Shown here: positions 7,829-16,330 of the stretch, piece after piece
Position numbering within the stretch: the stretch's first letter is position 1
Layout of the letters: the number at the start of each line of letters is the position of its first letter
Origin: CADCTP01 sp963849885
GTDB lineage: Bacteria; Actinomycetota; Actinomycetes; Mycobacteriales; CADCTP01
NCBI GenBank assembly: GCA_963849885.1
Contig: CAWKIV010000018.1
Location: 62,001-126,000, forward strand
Direction of reading: 5' to 3'
DNA length: 64,000 bases
Notes under the pieces: model-generated
The model's database searches: none
What the model was told of the DNA's origin: nothing
Seen by the model: only the letters and a program-made list of their open reading frames with translations
Made by a program: the position numbers and the translations under genes

Positions 7829-8560
7829 CTAGCGGACGGTCACCACGGTCGGCGAGCTGATGTCGTAGCGGGTGCCGGGGCGGCGCAGCAGCGCGGTCAG
7901 CACCGCCGCCTTCGCCGCGGGCTGCTCGGCGCCGCCCCAGAGCACGGTCCGGCCCTTGGTCAGCGTGAGGGTGACCGACTCCGGGGTCGGCGCGTGCACC
8001 GTCGTCACCTGCTTGGCCACCTCGGCCGGCAGCGCGGTGAGCGCGGCCAGCGCGGCGACGGTGGCCGGGTCGCCCGGCGACGCGGCCGGCACCTGGAGCA
8101 GCGGCAGCGTCCGCCGGCCCACCGGGTGCCGCTGGAAGACCACGCCGGTGCCGTCGATGAACCAGCCGACCCCGCCCCGGCGGACCACCGCGACGCCGCG
8201 CCGCTCGGTCACCGCGATCCGCACCGTGCCCGGCCAGGACCGGCTGACCGCGACCCGGGCCACCCCGGGCAGCGCGCGGACCCGGTCGGCGACCGCGCCG
8301 GTGTCCACCCGGGCCAGCGGCTCCCGGTCCGGCACCGCGGCGGCCGCGCGGACCTGGTCCGCGGTGAGCACTCGCCCGACGCCGGTGACGGCGACCGTGC
8401 GGACGCCGAGCACGCCGGTGAAGCCGACCACCCAGACGGCGGCGGCGAGCAGGACGACCGTGAGGGCGGCCGCGGTCAGGATCCTCCCGCGGCGACCGCG
8501 GGGCGGCGGCGGCGCGGGCGCCGCGGCCGGCCGGGGCGCCACCCGCGTGGCCGGACTCAC
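7829..8560 (-). CDS. ftsQ: Cell division protein FtsQ (DivIB)
   Basis: Bitopic divisome protein that recruits FtsL/FtsB and regulates septal peptidoglycan synthesis. I place the start at GTG 8560, which overlaps the murC stop as GTGA, as in the rest of the cluster, giving 243 residues. The product has a short Pro/Arg-rich cytoplasmic tail, one transmembrane helix at about residues 28-48, then the extracellular POTRA domain (GVRTVAVTGVGRVLTADQV through RALPGVARVAVSRSWPGTVRI) and the FtsQ/DivIB beta domain (VTERRGVAVV, WFIDGTGVVFQ). It ends SSPTVVTVR at 7829. Identification is firm; the start is inferred from the overlap. Confidence 0.94.
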   Translation of the reverse strand: MSPATRVAPRPAAAPAPPPPRGRRGRILTAAALTVVLLAAAVWVVGFTGVLGVRTVAVTGVGRVLTADQVRAAAAVPDREPLARVDTGAVADRVRALPGVARVAVSRSWPGTVRIAVTERRGVAVVRRGGVGWFIDGTGVVFQRHPVGRRTLPLLQVPAASPGDPATVAALAALTALPAEVAKQVTTVHAPTPESVTLTLTKGRTVLWGGAEQPAAKAAVLTALLRRPGTRYDISSPTVVTVR

Positions 8561-10083
8561 CGCTCGGGCCTGATCAGTGGGGGCTCCGGGCGGTGGTGGC
8601 GGGGTCGGCGGCGCCGGTCGGGTGCACCGTGCCGGCGGAGTCCGGTGCCGGCGGAGTCCGGGCCGGCGGCGGTGGTGGCGAGGGCGGCCAGGATCTCCGG
8701 GCCGAGCGCGGTCACGTCCCCGGCGCCCATGGTGACGACCAGGTCGCCGGGGCGGGCCCGGCGGGCCAGCTCGCCGGCCACCGCCGCCCGGTCCGGCTCG
8801 AAGAGCACCCGCTCGGCCGGCAGCGGCACCGCCTCCGCGACCAGCGCGCCGGTCACGCCGGGGACCGGGTCCTCGCGGGCCGCGTACACGTCCAGCACCA
8901 CGACCTCGTCGGCCAGCCCGAGCGCGGCCCCGAAGTCGGCGGCGAACGCGGTGGTCCGGCTGTAGAGGTGCGGCTGGAAGGCGACCAGCACCCGGCCCGC
9001 CCCGGCCACCGTGCGGGCCGCCCGCAGCTGCGCGGCCACCTCGGTCGGGTGGTGCGCGTAGTCGTCGTAGACGGTCACCCCGGCCGCCGCCCCGCGCCGC
9101 TCGAACCGCCGCCGCACCCCGGCGTACCCGCCGATCCCGGCCACCAGCCCGGTCGCCGGCAGCCCGAGCTCCAGGCCGGTGAGCAGCGCGGCGGCCGAGT
9201 TGAGCGCCATGTGCCGGCCCGGCACCGGCACCCGCACCGGCCCGACCGGCAGCGGCGCGCCGTCCAGCACCCCGCGCCAGCTGGTGCCGTCCGCGGCCTC
9301 CACCAGCTCGGTCAGCCGGAGGTCGGCGCCGGCCCCCTCCCCGTACGTCCGCACCCGCAGCCCGGCCTCGGCCGCGGCCGCCGCGATCCGCCGCGCCCCC
9401 GGGTCGTCCACACAGGACACCAGGAAGCCGTCCGGGTCGATCCGCCGGGCGAACTGCTCGAACACCAGCGCCACCGCCTCCGCGGTGCCGTGCTGGTCGA
9501 GGTGGTCGGCCTCCACGTTCGTCACCACCGCCGCGTACGGCGACAGCAGCAGGAAGGACCCGTCGCTCTCGTCCGCCTCGGCGACGAAGAGGTCGCCGTC
9601 GCCGTCGGCGGCGTTGACGCCGGACCCGGCCGGGTCGCCGCCGATCGCGTACGCCGGGTCGGCGCCGCACGCCTGCGCCGCGGTCACCAGCATCGAGGTG
9701 GTCGAGGTCTTGCCGTGCGTGCCGGCGATCGCGATCCCCCGCCGGCCGGCCATCACGGCGGCCAGCGCGGCGGCCCGGCGCAGCACCCGCAGCCCGCGCC
9801 GGTGCGCCTCCACCACCTCCGGGTTGGCGTCCCGGATCGCCGTCGACACCACGACGGTGTCCACACCGGACCCGATGTTGTCCGCCGAGTGTCCGGTGTG
9901 GACGGTCGCGCCGAGGGCGCGCAGCGCCTCCGCGGTGGCCGAGCCGCGCGCGTCGCTGCCGCTGACCGGCACCCCGCGGGAGAGCAGGATCCGGGCGATG
10001 CCGCTCATCCCGGCCCCGCCGATGCCGACGAAGTGCACGGCGCCCAGCTCGGCGCCGGCCCGCCGGGCCGACTCGGAGGTCAC
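8557..10083 (-). CDS. murC: UDP-N-acetylmuramate--L-alanine ligase
   Basis: Adds L-Ala to UDP-MurNAc, the first cytoplasmic step of the stem peptide. The 508-residue product begins VTSESARRAGAEL with the Rossmann-like VHFVGIGGAGMSGIARIL motif, has the ATP P-loop GTHGKTSTTSM near residue 118, EADESDGSFL, and the central and C-terminal Mur ligase domains (VYDDYAHHPTEV, VAFQPHLYSRT). The GTG start at 10083 overlaps the murG stop as GTGA. The C-terminal 35 residues after VTALGPEIL are Arg/Pro-rich and not conserved; they end at TGA 8557, overlapping ftsQ. Membership of the family is certain. Confidence 0.96.
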   Translation of the reverse strand: MTSESARRAGAELGAVHFVGIGGAGMSGIARILLSRGVPVSGSDARGSATAEALRALGATVHTGHSADNIGSGVDTVVVSTAIRDANPEVVEAHRRGLRVLRRAAALAAVMAGRRGIAIAGTHGKTSTTSMLVTAAQACGADPAYAIGGDPAGSGVNAADGDGDLFVAEADESDGSFLLLSPYAAVVTNVEADHLDQHGTAEAVALVFEQFARRIDPDGFLVSCVDDPGARRIAAAAAEAGLRVRTYGEGAGADLRLTELVEAADGTSWRGVLDGAPLPVGPVRVPVPGRHMALNSAAALLTGLELGLPATGLVAGIGGYAGVRRRFERRGAAAGVTVYDDYAHHPTEVAAQLRAARTVAGAGRVLVAFQPHLYSRTTAFAADFGAALGLADEVVVLDVYAAREDPVPGVTGALVAEAVPLPAERVLFEPDRAAVAGELARRARPGDLVVTMGAGDVTALGPEILAALATTAAGPDSAGTGLRRHGAPDRRRRPRHHRPEPPLIRPER

Positions 10084-11180
10084 GGCCGCTCCCCCGCCGC
10101 CTCCAGCACCAGCCGGGCCAGCGTGACGTCGGCGTCCCGGTGTCCCAGCCCGGCGGCCGCCTTGGCCATCGCCTCCAGCCCGGCCGGGTCGGCCAGCACC
10201 GGCACCAGCGTGCCGGCCACCCACTCCGGCGTGCAGCCGGCGTCGTCGACCAGCAGCCCGCCGCCGGCCGCGACCACCGGCTCGGCCAGCAGCCGCTGCT
10301 CGCCGTTGCCGTGCGGCAGCGGCACGTACGCGCCGGGCAGGCCGACCGCGGTCAGCTCGGCGCAGGTGTTCGCCCCGGACCGGCACAGCGCCAGGTCGGC
10401 CGCCGCGTAGGCCAGCTCCATCCGGTCCAGGTACGGCAGCAGCACGTACGGCGGGCTGCCCGGCGGCAGCGCCGGCGCCGGCACCGTGTTGCGCGGCCCG
10501 GCCGCGTGCAGCACCTGGACGCCGGCCGCGGCCAGCGCCCCGGCGGCGCCGAGGGCGGCGGTGTTGAGCGTCCGGGCGCCCTGCGAGCCGCCGGTCACCA
10601 GCAGCGTCGGCCGGTCCGGGTCCAGCCCGAACGCGGCCCGGCCCTCCAGCCGGCGGGCGGCCCGGTCCAGGGTGGCGACCTCCCGGCGCAGCGGCAGCCC
10701 GACGGTCCGGGCGCCGGCCAGCGGCACGCCGTCGGTGGCGGTGGCCACCCGGACGGCGAACCGGGCGCCCAGCCGGTTGGCCAGCCCGGGCCGCGGGTTC
10801 GCCTCGTGCACCACGATCGGCACCCCGCGGCGGCGGGCGGCGAGGTAGGCCGGCGCGGACACGTAGCCGCCGAAGCCGACCACCACGTCCGCGTCCACCC
10901 GCTCCAGCACGGCCGCGGCGGCGGCGACGGCACCGCGCAGCCGGCCGGGCAGCCGCAGCAGCGCCGTGGTCGGCTTGCGCGGCATCGGCACCCGGGGCAC
11001 CAGCTCCAGCGGGTAGCCCCGGGCCGGGACCAGCGACGCCTCCAGCCCGCGGGAGGTGCCGAGCGCGGTGATCGCGGTGTCCGGGGCGAGCCGCCGCAGC
11101 GCGTCGGCGGTGGCCAGCAGCGGCGAGACGTGACCGGCGGAGCCGCCGCCGGCGAGGACGACCGAGACGGGGCGGGTCAC
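10080..11180 (-). CDS. murG: UDP-GlcNAc--lipid I GlcNAc transferase
   Basis: Membrane-associated GT-B glycosyltransferase that converts lipid I to lipid II. The 366-residue product begins TRPVSVVLAGGGSAGHVSPLLA (glycine-rich loop 1), followed by VVGFGGYVSAPAYLAA and the acceptor-side VPIVVHEANPRPGLANR. The C-terminal donor domain has VTGGSQGARTLN and the UDP-GlcNAc-binding CRSGANTCAELTAVGLPGAYVPLPHG block with the conserved Glu. The GTG start at 11180 overlaps the ftsW stop by four bases. Length and motif spacing are normal. Confidence 0.97.
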   Translation of the reverse strand: MTRPVSVVLAGGGSAGHVSPLLATADALRRLAPDTAITALGTSRGLEASLVPARGYPLELVPRVPMPRKPTTALLRLPGRLRGAVAAAAAVLERVDADVVVGFGGYVSAPAYLAARRRGVPIVVHEANPRPGLANRLGARFAVRVATATDGVPLAGARTVGLPLRREVATLDRAARRLEGRAAFGLDPDRPTLLVTGGSQGARTLNTAALGAAGALAAAGVQVLHAAGPRNTVPAPALPPGSPPYVLLPYLDRMELAYAAADLALCRSGANTCAELTAVGLPGAYVPLPHGNGEQRLLAEPVVAAGGGLLVDDAGCTPEWVAGTLVPVLADPAGLEAMAKAAAGLGHRDADVTLARLVLEAAGERP

Positions 11181-12505
11181 CGGCGAGATCCTGCCGTCCG
11201 GGAGGTGGCCGGCGCCAGCCGGTCACCCGATCGACTGACCCGGGAGCGCCGGCGCCGGCTGCCGGGCACCCGCGGCGCCGGCAGCCGGAGCAGCCGGGCC
11301 ACCCGGCCGCGGTCGGCCAGCTGGGCCGCGGCGGCCGGCTCGTGCCGGGCGAACGAGGCCAGCATGCCCAGCGCGAACAGGGTGACCAGCAGCGACGTGC
11401 CGCCGGCCGAGATCAGCGGCAGCGGCACCCCGGTCACCGGCAGCAGCCCGCTCACATACCCCATGTTGAGCACCGCCTGGCCGACTATCCACACGGTGAC
11501 CGCGGCCGCGGCGAGCCGGGCGAACGGGTCCGCGGTCCGCCGGGCCACCCGCAGCCCGCTGTACGCCAGCGTCGCGTACAGCAGCAGCACGACCAGCCCG
11601 CCGACCAGCCCGAGCTCCTCGCCGATGACCGCGAAGATGTAGTCGGTGTGCCCCTCCGGCAGCCCGACCCACTTGGCCCGGCCCTGCCCGAGCCCGACCC
11701 CGAACCAGCCGCCGCTGGACAGCGCGGACAGCCCGAGCAGCGGCTGGAAGCCGGTGCCCAGCGGGTCCGCGGACGGGTCCAGGAAGTGCATCACCCGCGC
11801 GAACCGGTACGGCTCCACCACGGCGAGCGCGGCGACCGCGGCGGCGGCCACGGTGAGCAGCAGCGCGAAGATCCGCCCCGGCGCGCCGACGGTCCACAGC
11901 AGACCGAACAGCACCATGGCGAAGCACAGCGAGGTGCCCAGGTCCGGTTCCAGCACCACCAGCGCGGCCAGCCCGGCGGCCACCGGGACCAGCGGCATCA
12001 CCAGGTGCCGGGCCTGGCCGAGCAGCCGGTGCTTGCGCACCAGCAGGTCCGCCCCCCACAGCGCCAGCGCCAGCTTGGCCACCTCGGCCGGCTGCATCTG
12101 GATCGGGCCGAGCGGCAGCCACCGCTGCGCGCCGTTGACGTTGAGCCCGACGCCGGGCACCAGCACCGCCACCAGCAGCACCAGGCTGACCAGCAGGGCC
12201 GGGTAGGCCAGCCGCCGGTACGTCCGCGGGGACAGCCGCACCCCGAGCCAGAAGGTCGGCACCGCGAGCGCCACGAAGGTCAGCTGGTTGGCGAACACCG
12301 AGTAGGCGCTGCCGGTGTCCCGGTAGGACTCGACCATCGACGCGGACAGCACCATCACCAGGCCGAGCGCGAGCAGCAGGCCGGTGCTGGCCAGCACCAG
12401 GTGCAGGGAGGTGAGCGGCCGGTCGAAGAACGGGGTGCCGGGCGGGTCGTCGTCGGCGCCCGCCGCCCGGGCCGGCGCCGCGGGCGGTGCAGCGGTCGCG
12501 GTCAC
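11177..12505 (-). CDS. ftsW: Septal peptidoglycan glycosyltransferase FtsW
   Basis: SEDS-family polytopic membrane enzyme that polymerises lipid II at the septum together with its partner transpeptidase FtsI. The 442-residue product has about ten transmembrane segments starting near residue 33, the SEDS signature RWLPLGPIQMQPAEVAKLAL with WG, and the late GHTDYIFAVIGEELGL and PVTGVPLPLISAGGTSL blocks. GTG start at 12505 overlaps murD (GTGA); the end overlaps murG. N- and C-terminal tails are Ala/Pro- and Arg-rich. It is encoded seven genes downstream of rsmH and close to ftsI in the same transcription unit. Confidence 0.96.
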   Translation of the reverse strand: MTATAAPPAAPARAAGADDDPPGTPFFDRPLTSLHLVLASTGLLLALGLVMVLSASMVESYRDTGSAYSVFANQLTFVALAVPTFWLGVRLSPRTYRRLAYPALLVSLVLLVAVLVPGVGLNVNGAQRWLPLGPIQMQPAEVAKLALALWGADLLVRKHRLLGQARHLVMPLVPVAAGLAALVVLEPDLGTSLCFAMVLFGLLWTVGAPGRIFALLLTVAAAAVAALAVVEPYRFARVMHFLDPSADPLGTGFQPLLGLSALSSGGWFGVGLGQGRAKWVGLPEGHTDYIFAVIGEELGLVGGLVVLLLYATLAYSGLRVARRTADPFARLAAAAVTVWIVGQAVLNMGYVSGLLPVTGVPLPLISAGGTSLLVTLFALGMLASFARHEPAAAAQLADRGRVARLLRLPAPRVPGSRRRRSRVSRSGDRLAPATSRTAGSRR

Positions 12506-13836
12506 GCCCGCCCCAGCGCCCGGACCGCGGCCACGAACGCGTCGCCGCGGGCGCCGTAGTCGCGGAACATGTCCATCGAGGCGGCCGCCGGCGCGAGCAG
12601 CACGGTGTCCCCGGGGCGCGCCAGCGCGGCGGCGGCGCGCACGACCTCGGACATGGCCCCATCGTCGGCCCTGGACACCTCGACCACCGGGAGGTCGGGG
12701 GCGTGTCGCGCGATCGCGGCCCGCAGCTCGGCCCGGTCCGCGCCGAGCAGCACCGCCCCGGCCAGCCGGTCGGCCACCGCGGCGACCAGCCCGTCCACCG
12801 GGGCGCCCTTGAGCAGGCCGCCGGCCACCCAGACCACCGGGCGGTACGCGGCCAGCGAGGCCGCCGCGGCGTGCGGGTTGGTCGCCTTGCTGTCGTCCAC
12901 GTACGCCACCCCGGCGACCTCGGCGACCCGCTCGTTGCGGTGCCGGTCCGGGACGAAGTCGGCCAGCCCGCGGCGCACCGCGTCCGGCCCGACCCCGTGC
13001 GCGCCGGCGAGCGCGGCGGCGGCCAGCGCGTTGGCGACGTTGTGCGGGCCGGCCGGGCGGACGTCGGCGACCTCGGCCAGCTCGGCGCCGGCCCGGTCGA
13101 CCAGCCGGCCGGCCCGGACCCCGAGCCGGTCCGGCCCGGGCGCGCCCAGGGTGAAGCAGACCTTCGGCCCGGGCGCCCGGGCCAGCCGGGCGAGCACCTC
13201 CGGGTCGTCGGCGTTGCCCACCGCCACCGTCTCCGGGCCGGCCCAGATCCGCTCCTTGGCCCGCGCGTAGTCCGCGTACCCGCCGTGCCAGTCCAGGTGG
13301 TCCGGCGCGATGTTGAGCACCGCGGCCGCGGCCGGCCGGACCGAGGGCGACCAGTGCAGCTGGAAGCTGGACAGCTCGACCGCGAGCACGTCGTAGCCGC
13401 CGCCGACCGCCTCCACCACCGGCAGCCCGACGTTGCCGGTGGCCACCGCCCGCAGGCCGGCGGCGCGCAGGATCGACTCCAGCATCCGGACCGTGGTCGT
13501 CTTGCCGTTGGTGCCGGTCAGCGCCAGCCACGGGGCCGCGCCCGGCTCCCGGAGCAGCCAGGCCAGCTCGACCTCGCCGATGACCGGCACGCCGGTGGTG
13601 AGCAGCGGCGCGTCCGGCCGCCAGCCCGGGCTGGTGACGATCAGCTCGGTGCCGGCCGGCGGCGCGGCCGCCCCGAGGGCGAGCTCGGCGCCGGCGGCGG
13701 CCAGCTCCCCGGTGGTGGCCGAGGCGACCCGGTCGACCACGGTCACCCGGGCGCCGCGGGCGAGCAGGGCCCGGGCCGCGGCCGCGCCGGACGCGCCCGC
13801 GCCGGCGACGACGACGCGCCGTCCCGCCCAGCTCAT
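12502..13836 (-). CDS. murD: UDP-N-acetylmuramoylalanine--D-glutamate ligase
   Basis: Adds D-Glu to UDP-MurNAc-L-Ala. The 444-residue product starts MSWAGRRVVVAGAGASG at ATG 13836, which overlaps the mraY stop (ATGA). The nucleotide-binding dinucleotide fold leads the protein; the P-loop is ALTGTNGKTTTVRML near residue 112; NIAPDHLDWHGG and YVDDSKATNPHAAAASLA are the conserved Mg/ATP and carbamylated-Lys region blocks; LLAPAAASMDMFRDYGARGDAF closes the C-terminal domain. The spacing is typical, and the domain order N-centre-C is complete. Confidence 0.97.
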   Translation of the reverse strand: MSWAGRRVVVAGAGASGAAAARALLARGARVTVVDRVASATTGELAAAGAELALGAAAPPAGTELIVTSPGWRPDAPLLTTGVPVIGEVELAWLLREPGAAPWLALTGTNGKTTTVRMLESILRAAGLRAVATGNVGLPVVEAVGGGYDVLAVELSSFQLHWSPSVRPAAAAVLNIAPDHLDWHGGYADYARAKERIWAGPETVAVGNADDPEVLARLARAPGPKVCFTLGAPGPDRLGVRAGRLVDRAGAELAEVADVRPAGPHNVANALAAAALAGAHGVGPDAVRRGLADFVPDRHRNERVAEVAGVAYVDDSKATNPHAAAASLAAYRPVVWVAGGLLKGAPVDGLVAAVADRLAGAVLLGADRAELRAAIARHAPDLPVVEVSRADDGAMSEVVRAAAALARPGDTVLLAPAAASMDMFRDYGARGDAFVAAVRALGRA

Positions 13837-14906
13837 CCCGGGAGCCCGTACGAGATGAACTCCGCGTAGAACAGCCCGAGCCCGAAGGCGACCGCGAGCC
13901 CGGCGATGATCCAGAACCGGACGATCACCGTGGTCTCCGCCCACCCGACCAGCTCGAAGTGGTGGTGGATGGGCGCGATCTTGAACACCCGCCGCCGCCG
14001 GGTCTTGAACACCGCGACCTGGATGATCACCGAGAGCGTCTCGACGACGAACAGCCCGCCCAGCACCACCAGCAGCAGCTCGGTCCGGGACACGATCGCG
14101 ATGCCGGCCAGCAGACCGCCCAGCGCCAGCGAGCCGGTGTCGCCCATGAAGATCCGGGCCGGCGCCGCGTTCCACCACAGGAAGCCGAAGCAGGCGGCCA
14201 TCGCCGCGGCCGCGATCAGCGCCACGTCCAGCGGGTCCCGGGCCTCGTAGCAGGCGGCCGACTGCACGGTCTCGCAGGCGTTGCGGAACTGGTAGAACGA
14301 GATCGCGGTGTACGCCCCGAAGACCATCGCCGAGCTGCCCGCGGCCAGCCCGTCCAGCCCGTCGGTGAGGTTCACCGCGTTGGACGTGCCGCTGATCACC
14401 AGGTAGGCGAAGATCACGAAGCCGATCGCGGTGAGGCTGATCTGCGGGATGTCCCGCACGAAGGACAGTCGGGTCGAGGCCGGGGTGAGCCCGCTCTCGT
14501 CCCGGAAGCGCAGCGCCAGGATGGCGAACGAGGTGCCCACCCCGAACTGGCCGACGAACTTCGCGGTCGCGGACAGCCCCAGGCTGCGCTGATTGCGGAT
14601 CTTGATGTAGTCGTCCAGGAAGCCGACCACGCCCAGGCCGGTGAAGAGGTAGAGCAGCAGCAGCCCGGACGCGCTCGGGCCGCGCTCGCTGGACAACAGG
14701 TGCGCGACGAAGTAGCCGATCAGGGTGGCCACGATGATCACCGTGCCGCCCATGGTCGGGGTGCCCCGCTTGGCCTGGTGCGACTGCGGGCCGTCGTCGC
14801 GGATCTCCTGCCCGAAGCCCCGCCGCCGGAAGAACCGGATCGCCAGCGGCGTGCAGAGGATGGACACGAGCAGCGACACCAGCGCCGCCACCAGGACCGA
14901 CCTCAC
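13833..14906 (-). CDS. mraY: Phospho-MurNAc-pentapeptide transferase
   Basis: Polytopic membrane enzyme that transfers phospho-MurNAc-pentapeptide to undecaprenyl phosphate, giving lipid I. The 357-residue product has ten predicted helices. The conserved cytoplasmic motifs are QSHQAKRGTPTMGG near residue 40, GFLDDYIKIRNQRSLGL (Asp-Asp near residue 87), NAVNLTDGLDGLAAG (catalytic Asp region) and FMGDTGSLALGG, followed by KIAPIHHHFELVGW. The GTG start at 14906 overlaps murF and the end overlaps murD. This is a clear family member. Confidence 0.97.
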   Translation of the reverse strand: MRSVLVAALVSLLVSILCTPLAIRFFRRRGFGQEIRDDGPQSHQAKRGTPTMGGTVIIVATLIGYFVAHLLSSERGPSASGLLLLYLFTGLGVVGFLDDYIKIRNQRSLGLSATAKFVGQFGVGTSFAILALRFRDESGLTPASTRLSFVRDIPQISLTAIGFVIFAYLVISGTSNAVNLTDGLDGLAAGSSAMVFGAYTAISFYQFRNACETVQSAACYEARDPLDVALIAAAAMAACFGFLWWNAAPARIFMGDTGSLALGGLLAGIAIVSRTELLLVVLGGLFVVETLSVIIQVAVFKTRRRRVFKIAPIHHHFELVGWAETTVIVRFWIIAGLAVAFGLGLFYAEFISYGLPG

Positions 14907-16330
14907 CGGGCCGCTCCCCCGGCGACCGGCCCCGCCGCCGGCACCGAGGCCGGCGGGTCGGCGAGGGCCAGCGCGACCCGCTCCAGGCCGGCGGCCCGGC
15001 TCGCCTTGACCAGCACCACGTCCTCCGGCCGCAGCTCGGCGCGCAGCAGGTCGAGCGCGGCCGGCACGTCCGGCACGTGCACCGTCTCCCCGGCCCACCC
15101 GGGCTCCCGGCCGGCGGCGTCGTGGATGCCGGCGGCGTCGGGACCGACGACGACGAGGCGGTCCACGCCGAGCCGGGCGGCCAGCTCGCCGACCCGGCGG
15201 TGCTCCTCGGCGGCCGCCTCGCCCAGCTCGCCCATCGCGCCCAGCACCGCCCAGGACCGCCGGCCCCGGGCCATCGTGCGCAGCGCCCGCAGCGCCGCCG
15301 CCATCGACTCCGGGTTGGCGTTGTACGCGTCGTTGACCAGCAGCACCCCGTCCGCCCGCTCGGTGACCTCCATCCGCCACCGGGACAGCGGCCGGGCCAG
15401 CGCGAGCGCGTCCGCCACCGCCGGCAGCGGCATCCCCAGCTCCAGCGCCACCGCGGCCGCGGCCAGCGAGTTGCCGACCTGGTGGGCGCCGTGCCCGGCC
15501 AGCCGCACCGGCACCGAGCCGCCCGCGGTGACCAGCTCGTACGACGCCCGCCCGTGCTCGTCCAGCTCGACCCCGGTGGCCCGGACGTCCGCGTCGGCCG
15601 CCTCGCCGGCCAGCACCACCCGGGCCGCCGTGCGGGCCGCCATCGCCCGGACCAGCGGGTCGTCGGCGTTGAGCACGGCCACGCCGTCGGCCGGCAGCGC
15701 CTCCACCAGCTCGCCCTTGGCCAGCGCGACGACGTCCCGGCTGCCGAACTCGCCCAGGTGCGCACTGCCCACGTTGAGCACCACGCCGATCCGGGGCCGG
15801 GCGATGCGGGTCAGCCAGGCAATGTGACCCAGCCCACGCGAGCTCTTCTCCAGCACCAGGAAACGGGTCTGCTCGGTCGCCCTCAGCACCGTGTACGGAT
15901 GCCCCAGCTCGTTGTTGAACGACCCGGGCGGCGCCACCGTCGGGCCGAGCGTGGCCAGCAGCTGGGCCAGCAGGTCCTTGGTCGAGGTCTTCCCGCTGGA
16001 GCCGGTCACCCCGACCACGGTCACCCCGGGCAGCCGGGCCAGCACCGCGGTGGCCAGCGCGGCCAGCGCGGCCGGCACGTCCGGCACCACCACCGCCGGC
16101 ACCCCGACCGGCCGGGCGGCCAGCACCCCGGCCGCGCCGGCGGCGACCGCGCCGGCCGCGTGCTCGTGCCCGTCCACCCGCTCGCCGGCCAGCGCGACGA
16201 ACAGCCCGCCCGGGACGATCCGGCGGGAGTCCAGCTCGACGTCGCCGGTCACCCGCACCTGCGGGTCGGGCGCGTCCGCGAGCGTGCCGCCGACCGCGGC
16301 CGCCACCTCCGCCAGGGTGAGCGGGATCAT
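14903..16330 (-). CDS. murF: UDP-MurNAc-tripeptide--D-Ala-D-Ala ligase
   Basis: Completes the cytoplasmic pentapeptide by adding D-Ala-D-Ala. The 475-residue product starts MIPLTLAEVAAAVGGTL, has the N-terminal DSRRIVPGGLFVAL substrate-binding block, the P-loop VTGSSGKTSTKDLLAQLL near residue 113, an NNELGHPYTVL motif, VLNVGSAHLGEFG, and the C-terminal VLLVNDAYNANPESMAAAL characteristic of MurF. The ATG at 16330 overlaps the murE stop (ATGA). One internal stretch reads LEKSSRGLGHI where many homologues have EMGARGxGHI, so the usual Glu-Met-Gly is altered; this may be worth checking but the fold is intact. Confidence 0.96.
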   Translation of the reverse strand: MIPLTLAEVAAAVGGTLADAPDPQVRVTGDVELDSRRIVPGGLFVALAGERVDGHEHAAGAVAAGAAGVLAARPVGVPAVVVPDVPAALAALATAVLARLPGVTVVGVTGSSGKTSTKDLLAQLLATLGPTVAPPGSFNNELGHPYTVLRATEQTRFLVLEKSSRGLGHIAWLTRIARPRIGVVLNVGSAHLGEFGSRDVVALAKGELVEALPADGVAVLNADDPLVRAMAARTAARVVLAGEAADADVRATGVELDEHGRASYELVTAGGSVPVRLAGHGAHQVGNSLAAAAVALELGMPLPAVADALALARPLSRWRMEVTERADGVLLVNDAYNANPESMAAALRALRTMARGRRSWAVLGAMGELGEAAAEEHRRVGELAARLGVDRLVVVGPDAAGIHDAAGREPGWAGETVHVPDVPAALDLLRAELRPEDVVLVKASRAAGLERVALALADPPASVPAAGPVAGGAAR